Shown: in pieces, positions 10,619-18,394 of the stretch
Layout: every line of letters begins with the position of its first letter
How positions within the stretch are numbered: position 1 is the stretch's first letter
Assembly (NCBI RefSeq): GCF_025399195.1
Contig: NW_026252199.1
Span: forward strand, 1-23,008
Direction: 5' to 3'
DNA from: Umbelopsis ramanniana AG
Lineage: Eukaryota > Mucoromycota > Umbelopsidomycetes > Umbelopsidales > Umbelopsidaceae
Length of the DNA: 23,008 nucleotides
Position numbers and translations under genes: made by a program
The notes under the pieces: model-generated
Told to the model about the DNA's origin: nothing
The model's database searches: none
The model's input: only the letters and a program-made list of their open reading frames with translations

Positions 10619-11105
10619 TATGATATTATAACGATTTTCGTTGTCTTTTTGCCTTGTGTGTGAAAAAGGGTTCAATCACAACACCATCTTTATTACCAAC
10701 TGTGCGACCCATGTGCCATGCCTACCATTCCCACCACGTTATCAAAAATGATTCCATGATACGGTCCAGTGGGGGCATGTGTACAGAGAAAATATGACAA
10801 ACCCTGCACTTCTTTGTCGGCTGTAGTACCATTTTCTTCTATGCGCATTCGTTGGCTCGGCCAATATACATTTCCCTTTGATTTCCCTTGAAACCATCAG
10901 CGCATCAATTCGTCTTGTTTCAGGGCCATGGCGCGTCGTTCTATTGAGACATTGTTTGCATTCAATCCAATTTTTTTTTGCATGAACTTAAAGGCAGTGG
11001 TTAAAACCGGTTTGCAATTTCGTCATTGGACCCATCGGTCTACGTTGCTGTCACACAGTTGCTACTTTTGCGCTGCAGGTCTGGTGATGTTATCTTGTGA
11101 CTTGA

Positions 11106-11111
11106 ACGCGT
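11106..11111. promoter_or_regulatory. MluI cell-cycle box (MCB), ACGCGT
   Basis: ACGCGT sits inside the palindrome AACGCGTT about 400 bp upstream of the Whi5/Nrm1-like ATG. In yeasts ACGCGT is the MBF site of G1/S genes, and NRM1 is itself an MBF target. One six-base match alone is weak. The fit with the downstream gene type makes it worth noting. Confidence 0.35.
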
Positions 11112-11143
11112 TCCAGCTGAAGAGTCGTGTTTTTATGTCTTTT

Positions 11144-11151
11144 TGACGTCA
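11144..11151. promoter_or_regulatory. CRE/ATF palindrome TGACGTCA
   Basis: This is a perfect 8-bp CREB/ATF-type bZIP site, 355 bp upstream of the ATG at 11506 and 33 bp from the MluI box. The site class is established for fungal Atf1/CREB proteins. Use at this gene is inferred. Confidence 0.35.
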
Positions 11152-11505
11152 GGTATGCCCTTCCAAGTCTCCTCCATTGCCATAACATAGGTGGGGGGAG
11201 GGACAAAGAAGGAAGTTGGGTGGGCAGGAAGGGAAAGGTTAAAATTTCACCGTAACCTTTCGATCACAACCACTCACTTCATTCGTGGCCAGATGATACA
11301 GCCAGAAAAGAATGAATATTTTTAAAATCAACAGACTTCTGTTTCAACATTACTTGGCTTTCTTTTTTTCCCTTTTTCTCTTTTTACTGTTCAACTCCTG
11401 CAAACGCATCAGCTTATCGCCTCCGTTCAACGAGGCTAAACACCAATTTTGTACAAAGCTCAATTTTTAAGGACCTTTTAGTTTTATTATACTGACAAGT
11501 AATAT

Positions 11506-12281
11506 ATGGTCATGGCGCCTGTAGATCATTCATTCTATTCCAAGCGCTCGTCTAGACGAAAGCAAGGGGAGATCGACAAGGTATATACGTCTATCACCGT
11601 GGTACCATAGAGCACTGACTTATATGATATGGTTAGCTTTTAGAGCGAATGCACATTCGACTCGCTTTAGCTGCGTTCAAAGCGCAATATGGATATGAAA
11701 CCTGTGCGTTGGATACGCTAGAGTCTAAATTAATGCGACATAGTCCGCTTTCTCCTTACAACCATGCACATGGTTATGCCAAGCAGGTAGCTCGTTCTAC
11801 CACTTCTTCCAACGAATCGTCCTCTAGTACTGAAAGAAAGGTGCGTAGCTCATCTCGACTGCCCATACGCAAAGCCTATCATGATTATGGTAAGTTCCGC
11901 TGAGAAGTGCCTGGGGAGATTCAATCGACAAAACTATGAAACCATTCTCACCTCACTTACCCCGCCTGGCTAGTTGTTCATTCAACACGGACCCCGCCTC
12001 CTACCTCTCCACATCGACGTAGCATCAAGGCTGCCTCCAAAGCCTATTTAACTCCTACATCGCCAATGTTTAACCCACCGGTGGCCGATGAATCTGCCAA
12101 GAGAAGTACAACACCACATCGCTCAAGGACGCCGCGGAGTATGTCGCCCACCTACCGTCGGCAACACCATAGCCCTACGCCGCAGAAGCCAAGTACGTCT
12201 CTATGGGACCAAGCGGCTGAGCCAAGTGTAGATGAAACCAACGCTGCCAATTTACTAATGGGGCTATGGTACGCTCGATGA
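11506..12281 (+). CDS. Whi5/Nrm1-like G1/S transcriptional repressor (tentative)
   Basis: Three exons join in frame: 11506-11580, 11637-11889 and 11974-12281, giving 211 residues. A second in-frame ATG lies at 11512. The N-terminus holds a basic patch (RSSRRK) and then a helix-like segment with RLALAAFKAQYGYE near residues 32-45. This resembles the short GTB/Whi5 motif (RLxxAxxKxxxGW) of Whi5, Nrm1 and Stb1. The rest is Ser/Pro-rich with many SP and TP sites near basic residues, as in CDK-regulated repressors. It ends with ETNAANLLMGLW, close to the AA..LM..L motif near the C-terminus of some fungal repressors of this class. By family knowledge such proteins bind SBF/MBF and hold back G1/S transcription until CDK phosphorylation. 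Exon 2 uses the acceptor GTTAG at 11636; the next AG (11643) would break the frame. The family call is moderate. Confidence 0.5.
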
Positions 12282-12450
12282 ACCAGCCAGCTTGAGAAAA
12301 CCCCCCAATAGAAAACACATTAACTAGCCCCCTTCCTCTACGTTTTGTCTCCCAATAAGTTATTTCACATCTATTTAATTAAATAAGCTGAAAGACCATG
12401 CTGGTGAAACGTTGGTACAAAGCCTTTGATGGGATGGAGCCAAAAAAATC

Positions 12451-12457
12451 TATAAAA
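12451..12457 (+). promoter_or_regulatory. TATA box of the RhoGAP gene
   Basis: TATAAAA lies 88 bp before the ATG at 12539, followed by a CT-rich leader with repeated TTCC units (12501-12527). This is a common fungal core promoter layout. No other TATA-like site in the 257-bp spacer is as good. Confidence 0.55.
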
Positions 12458-12538
12458 TTGGCGCTATTTTAACTCTCCCTTATTTTTTTTCTACTTGCGC
12501 TCTTTCTTTCTTCCTTCCTTCCTTACACTATTCACACT

Positions 12539-15500
12539 ATGGTACCTACCTATGACTGGGTAGAGATAATCGATCCTCAGTCAAAGGACACTTTCTTCGC
12601 CAATCCGGTAAGATTTCTTTTTTTTATTTGCGGGGTCATCCCGTTTCACATGGCTGATCTGTGCAATTCAGATGACGGGAGAATGTATTTGGGAACGGCC
12701 TAAACAAGGAACAACGTAAGTCGTCATAATCGAGATATAAATCCCCAGTTCGGTTTGGCTTTATTAAACTAGTTCGATTTTTAGTAAAACGGAGGATCCA
12801 GAAGGTGATTGGTGGGAGCTATGGGACGAAAATAACAAGCTACCCTATTATTACAACACTTTGACCGGCACCACGGAATGGTTTAGACCTGAAAACAAAA
12901 CCATCATTCCATTGATGAAAATTCAGGTAAGCCCAATGGGAAATCCCTCTTCCCAGCCTTGGGAAATGGCTGATTTGATTTGTCTGCAGCAAAATTCAGC
13001 CATTGGAAAACGAATGTCCGATATATTATCCGCGCAAAACGACGTACCCACTTTTCTACAAGAGGACACTGACCAAAAACCAACACCGTTGGAGCCGCCG
13101 CTGCGATCGCCGACATCCGCCATCAATCCATCGGCACAGCCGAATACCGCTAGCTTTGAATCATCTCCTGCCGTCAATGCCAAGAGACATAGTCGATCAC
13201 TTGATTTACCAGTATCTGAGCTGAAGGAGTCGGAATGGTCTGGTATTCATCACCAACGTTCAAATTCAGATACCCGCAAAGATGTTCCAAAGGAATCGTC
13301 ATACATTGAACACACTGATGGTCCGGGGCTGGTTCCCGAATCGTTAGCCGCGGCTTTGCCACCTTCTCCATCCCCAACAAGCAACAGTAGTTTATTTACT
13401 TTAGGACGAAGACAACCCTTCGGAGATTGGAAGCGTAGCGCACGAGGAGCCAACGGTGCGGTGATAGAGGTAACGATTATCTTTTTAGTCAAGCATGGGA
13501 GGTTGCGGGATACTAATGTTAGGGCATGTTCTTTTCCGAATGTAGCAACCTCCAACCGCAACTCGTAGTACCAAGTCAGCTCGCCAATCTCAATTTTCAC
13601 TTTCGCGCGCATCCATTGAATCAGCCTTCATGAGCTTGACAAAGTCTTATAAGTCCAGTTCATCTGCTTCTAGACACATCGAAAACAAACCCTTGCCGAC
13701 TGGTCGATCCTTGTCTGTAAGCGATCCTGTTGCCAATCCAGGTGCGTGCTGTACAACCCATTATATAATATTGGTGCTACCTGCTAATTTCCCCGCCACA
13801 TAACAGAGGCTGCTACCGCCATGAATCCACTTAACCAACCACCCACTGCCAATCCTTCACCTCCACCCATGCCACCACCGCATGCCAACAATGATATGTA
13901 AGTCCTTTGAAGTAACTGAAAAAAAAGAAATAAAGCATTGCATGGGTCCGAAAACGTCTTTTCACTTACCTTCATCTCGTTAGACCCACTTTACCAGCTA
14001 ATTTACAACGTGAGATCACTCAATTCGCCATCGACGGCTTTGCAAAGAAATATTTCTCAACACATAAGAAGGGATTGTTCCGTCGCAAAGTCCCTATGGA
14101 AGAGATGTTGCAATGGACCAAGGTACAGTACCCTTTCGAGGTGGCATCCAACCTGGAAAGAAGACTTTATTTTCTATAAAAAAAAAAAAAAAAAAAGAAG
14201 ACTTTATTTTTAATATAAATGCGCATTTCTATTTTACTTTGTAGGACTCCATCAAGCAACCTCTTATGATGCTTAACAAAGATTTGCACAAGGATGCTCT
14301 GAAATCCTTCAAGCTCATACAAATGATTATGGGGGATCGAAGTCGCCCAAGGAACTCCTCTGCAAATGAAGATTTACAGTGGCTATGCAATTGCGGTATT
14401 ACGCAGGGTCAAATGAGAGATGAAATTTATGTTCAAGTTTGCAAGCAATTGAACAATAACCCCAACAAGTAAGTTTTTCTCCTAGCCTTGCCGTTTTATA
14501 TATATGGGCTGACGATTTCCATTGACTCTTTGCAGCTGGAGCGTCTTGAAAGGATGGGAAATTCTATGCGTCATCACCATCACTTTTCCACCTTCAAAGA
14601 ATTTAGAGTCCTATTTGACCGAGTTTGTCAAACAGCATCATGATCAGAAGGAAAACAAGATGGATGTGATGAGCCAACATGTGTCATCAAAACTTACCAA
14701 GATATGCTCTCGCGGCGCGAAAGGCAAAGTATTGACAGTGGCTGAAATTGAAAGAGCCAAGGTAAAAAGAAAGCGCAGAATCGTTATTGCTTCAATTGCT
14801 TTCCCGCGCTAACGAACTCCTTAAACTACATAGGATGCCCCTTTCAAACCTTCAGTGTTTGGAGAGACGTTGGAGTTTATCATGGAACAGCAAGCTAGTA
14901 CTACTGATCTCGATATTCCCAAGATCGTCCCCTTCTTGGCCAACATGGTGTTGGAGTTGAATGGATTGACATCCGAAGGCATTTTCCGTGTTCCTGGCGA
15001 TGCGGACGATGTGACCGAGTTGGTAAGTGTTGGAAACAAGACATGGGCATTCGAGATGTACGGGTTGCTGATCCAATCCAACCAACAGAGAATCCGCATT
15101 GAAAATGGACGCTATGACTCAGCTGGCATTACTGATCCTAACGTCCCCGCTTCATTATTGAAGTACTGGCTACGTGATCTTGCAAACCCATTGATCCTTA
15201 CCGAGTATTATGAGCTATGCATCAAACATTCAGAGGATATCAACCAAGCCATTGAAGTCATTCAGCAACTCCCTGAAGTCAACCGACGCATCGTGCTGTA
15301 TATGGCCAACTTTTTAGCGGTAAGTGTTCAGACGAAAGGCGGGGAAAAAGAAACAACGCAGGTGCTGATCATCCCCAAAACCTTGTTTTTCTCCCAACAG
15401 AAATTTACCGCCCCCGAATCCACCCAATTGACAAGAATGAATGTCAATAACCTGGCCATGGTGTTTGCACCCAACTTTCTTCGATGTCCATATGATTCAT

Positions 15501-15592
15501 TAACTAGAGTATTTGAAAACTCGAAATGGGAGCAGGCCTTCTTAAGGACACTTATCGAGAATTCTGAGCTACTGAATGAAAAATTATACTAG
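12539..15592 (+). CDS. RhoGAP with two WW domains and a MyTH4 domain (ARHGAP39/Vilse architecture)
   Basis: Twelve exons join in frame: 12539-12607, 12672-12715, 12785-12926, 12990-13469, 13546-13741, 13807-13897, 13984-14122, 14245-14468, 14536-14761, 14834-15022, 15089-15319 and 15401-15592, giving 740 residues. WW1 (about 5-37, WVEI...FFANP...WERP) and WW2 (about 45-75, WWELWDE...YYYNTLTGTTEWFRP) are each spread over short exons. A Ser/Pro-rich linker follows (86-340), then MyTH4 (about 343-535, FAKKYFSTHKKG onwards), then RhoGAP (about 550-735). The arginine finger is in SEGIFRVPGD (Arg about 589), and ASLLKYWLRDL and NLAMVFAPNFLR are intact. It should switch off a Rho or Rac GTPase. The architecture equals animal ARHGAP39/Vilse. 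Three introns (12927-12989, 15023-15088, 15320-15400) are multiples of three without stops, so retention would keep the frame. Family alignment and good splice signals favour removal. Confidence 0.92.
14157..14210. repeat. 17-bp direct repeat flanking a poly(A) run, inside a RhoGAP intron
   Basis: AAAGAAGACTTTATTTT occurs at 14157-14173 and again at 14194-14210. The two copies are separated by CTAT and a run of 16 A. Both lie in intron 7 of the RhoGAP gene (14123-14244), at 122 bp the longest in that gene. The pattern resembles a target-site duplication around an A-tailed insertion, or a slippage duplication. Confidence 0.85.
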
Positions 15593-15779
15593 TAAAACCC
15601 TTGTATCAAGTAAAAACATTGTCAAAATGAAATGAGCTTTGTCACATCTTTGCACGGGATCGTGCGAAAGCTGGGTTAGGGGATACGGATAAGCGGGGAT
15701 AGCATGTGATCGTTGAAGCATCCTTACAAATTTTGTAACAAAACCCTTTGACCCCGCTCTTCCCCCACTCCACTTCTGA

Positions 15780-17119
15780 ATGGCTCAGCTGTCACCTAAT
15801 GTGTCGGTTCAGCAGGATCCTTCTGCTCACAGACTGGCCGGTGAGGTAGTGGAAAAGAGGAACACAAAGAACATGGACTATGTCATTCGATCGGGTTTGG
15901 CAGGTGGCATTGCCGGATGCATGGTAAGTCAACTTCCAGGGAAAATCCGAAACTTTCAAATAATCCTAAAGTCCCCGTACAGGCCAAAACAGCTATTGCT
16001 CCAATGGATAGAGTCAAGATATTGTTCCAAACTCGGAACCCTATATTTGAGAAATACGCCGGTAAGCGAGCCGTACATTGCTGGAGAGAGAGACTCAGAT
16101 AGAAAAGGCTAAACATGAGCACTTCCATAGGCACTTGGACTGGCGTATTCAGGGCTGGAGGAGTGATTGTCAAACAAAATGGCTTGAGTGGATTGTTCCA
16201 GGGCCATAGTGTAACTTTGCTGCGTATTTTTCCCTACGCCGCCATCAAGTTTGTTGCTTACGAACAATTTAGAACCGTAAGCATTAGTTTCCTAGAGTGT
16301 TTTCGCTTTGCCACTTTTTTTACTCACTCACTGTCTATTCTGCAGCTGTTGATGCCAACACGTGCTCAAGAAAGCTCCATGAAGCAGTTTATGGCGGGCT
16401 CTATGGCAGGTGTCACATCCGTCATGTTCACCTATCCACTTGAACTTGTCCGAGTGCGATTAGCCTATGAAGTTCGTGGTACCGGAAAAGAAAAACCCAG
16501 CGTTCGATTGACTTGCCAGCAGATCTACAACGAGCGAGCAGCATTACAGAGCAAGGGCATCCATTGGCGAATTCTCAACTTCTATCGCGGGTTCTTACCG
16601 ACCCTAGTGGGCATGGTTCCCTACGCTGGAGTTTCGTTCCTGACTTACTCAGCGATGACAAATTATTGCAGGTACAATCCGCTTGTCACCAAATATACCT
16701 TGAAACCTTTCGACTTTGATCCCTCTTCAACCAACTTGACACACGAACAACAAAAACGTCGGGATAAACCAATTCTAAAGGCTTGGGCTGAATTGTTCTG
16801 TGGAGGTGTCGCTGGTGTGGTTGCACAAAGCTGTAGCTACCCGCTTGAGGTAAGTTTCCAATGACTAAATACATCGCTCATCACTTCTTCGTAGCCTCAT
16901 CATGTATTGTAGGTTATTCGTAGACGAATGCAAGTTGGCGGCCTGATGAATCCTAATGCCTTTGTAGGTTTTTGGGATACGGCCCATGATATATACCGAG
17001 TCAAAGGCTTCAAAGGCTTTTATGTTGGTCTTAGCATTGGATTCCTCAAGGTGACTCCTATGGCAGCTGTCAGCTTTGCCGTATATGATCGGATGAAGGT
17101 GTATCTAGGGATTGATTAA
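15780..17119 (+). CDS. LEU5: Mitochondrial carrier, Leu5 / CoA-transporter type (SLC25A16/A42-like)
   Basis: Five exons join in frame: 15780-15923, 15983-16061, 16131-16276, 16346-16849 and 16913-17119, giving 359 residues, close to the yeast Leu5 length. The three mitochondrial-carrier repeats each carry the PxD/ExxK/R signature: PMDRVK (about 55), PLELVR (about 154) and PLEVIR (about 289). [16 protein letters not shown] and [17 protein letters not shown] are typical of the Leu5/SLC25A16/SLC25A42 branch. By family knowledge it sits in the inner membrane and is needed for CoA accumulation in the matrix. A loop of about 40 residues between repeats 2 and 3 is enlarged relative to minimal carriers, as in Leu5. 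Intron 3 (16277-16345) is a multiple of three without a stop, but splicing it out restores the family sequence. The substrate is inferred from family, not shown here. Confidence 0.9.
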
Positions 17120-17282
17120 AAAAAAGACTCCTCCCACACATAGACATTTTGTGGAGAAAATCCCCTACTACTATATTTTTTTCTTCCTGTACCAACAGCC
17201 TCTTTTTTAAAAAACTAGGACCTTCTACACCTGTAGCGTTTGATTACGGGTACGCTTTGTACAGTTTCCTTCATGTCCTGGA

Positions 17283-17288
17283 TATAAA
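17283..17288 (+). promoter_or_regulatory. TATA-like element upstream of PPIH
   Basis: TATAAA within GGATATAAACC lies about 105 bp before the PPIH ATG at 17392. It is the best TATA match in the 272-bp spacer between the carrier stop codon and PPIH. The rest of the spacer holds the carrier 3' flank with short A and T runs. Confidence 0.4.
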
Positions 17289-17391
17289 CCGGTTTTTCAC
17301 AGTAAATTACCCGCATGCGTGACTGCTGGCGGAGCACGTTTGGGAACAGAATGGTTGCGCGATCAAAGTGATCACTTTATTCATTTTCAAC

Positions 17392-18254
17392 ATGTCAGCT
17401 CAGGAGCGCCCAGTTGTGTTTTTCGACATCTCCATTGGCGATGTTCCAATTGGACGAATGAAAATGGAGCTCTTTTCAGACATAGTACCCAAGACGGCAG
17501 AGAATTTCCGGTACGCTATATTGGTGTTTTTACGTGGCTGCCCAGCTGGCGAATCCCTATACTAATCAGTGATTTCTTTCTTTTCTGTGAAGACAACTGT
17601 GTACTGGTGAATACAAGTGCGTATTGCTTTCAGCATTGGCCGGTGTGAATTTCACGTACTAATCTGTTCCCTCGTTAGGCGCAACGGTGTTCCACAGGGA
17701 TTCAAGAATTGTTTGTTCCATCGGTAAGTGACTTTGGCTTGCTCCCCCTTGCCTGGCTGCTGCCACTCACACACTCCCAAAGCGTCATCAAGGACTTCAT
17801 GGTCCAGGGTGGTGATTTCTTGAAGGGCGACGGAACAGGCTCCATGAGCATCTACGGCGACAAGTTTGCCGACGAAAACTTTGATGTCAAACATACCACT
17901 GCCGGGCTCCTGTCCATGGCCAACTCTGGACCCAACACCAACGGATGCCAGTTCTTCATCACATGCGACAAGTGCGACTTCTTGGACGGAAAGCACGTTG
18001 TGTTTGGCAAATTAGTCGATGGTTTGCTCACCCTGAGAAAAATAGGTACGTCGTGATTCATGTTGGCTGCGTGTCGCTCGCTCGCTCTGACCCCCCCGCG
18101 CAATAGAAAACGTGTCGACCGGCCCAAATAATCGACCAAAACTTCCAGTCAAAATCACAGGTACAGTTGTGCACATCCTGCATGCGTCCCTGCCACCTTA
18201 CTAACTTTTTCTCCAATAATTGTTACCATCTCCTTAGAATGCGGCCAAATGTAA
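17392..18254 (+). CDS. PPIH: Peptidyl-prolyl cis-trans isomerase H (U-snRNP-associated cyclophilin)
   Basis: Six exons join in frame: 17392-17510, 17593-17616, 17679-17723, 17783-18045, 18107-18160 and 18238-18254, giving 173 residues. Exon 2 is only 24 nt, and the last exon has 17 coding bases ending in ECGQM. The single cyclophilin domain shows [29 protein letters not shown] (catalytic Arg), NGCQFFIT and [10 protein letters not shown]. The close match to animal PPIH extends through the tail ([10 protein letters not shown]), which sets it apart from general CypA. By family knowledge PPIH binds the Prp3/Prp4 proteins of the U4/U6.U5 tri-snRNP and acts in spliceosome assembly. At the position of the cyclosporin-contacting Trp of CypA (Trp121) this protein has Phe129 (codon 17979-17981). 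The gene converges on MED25 with 140 bp between stop codons. Confidence 0.95.
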
Positions 18255-18394
18255 TTTTAATAATAACAAAAGATTCGAAACCAAGTGTATTTACTTTATG
18301 TTATGTGTTTATGGTACAACAATGAGAGAAACGAAAAATGGACACTCGTAGGGGATGGTTTCTATTATGCGAATAGGAATTAAAAAGAAAATTT

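Larger units (their letters stand above)
10427..11505. promoter_or_regulatory. RhoGEF 3' flank and upstream region of the Whi5/Nrm1-like gene
   Basis: This 1.08 kb stretch has no convincing gene. The first part is the RhoGEF 3' UTR and flank, with a C13A7 homopolymer at 10599-10618. The second part carries possible control sites: AACGCGTT (11105-11112, containing the MluI box ACGCGT), TGACGTCA (11144-11151, a CRE/ATF palindrome), and a G-rich purine tract around 11190-11240. A CT/T-rich leader-like run lies at about 11358-11395. A short plus-strand open frame at 10928-11146 shows no recognisable protein features. Confidence 0.55.

Noticed and set aside
10928-11146. Plus-strand open frame of 72 codons in the long spacer
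   Set aside because: No recognisable domain, no conserved motif and Cys/Phe-rich random-looking content. It overlaps the likely promoter sites of the next gene.
12927-15400. Excess of introns that are multiples of three and lack stops (12927-12989, 15023-15088, 15320-15400; also 16277-16345 in the carrier)
   Set aside because: Four of 50 introns is no more than expected by chance for introns of about 65-80 bp, so there is no sign of selected intron retention.
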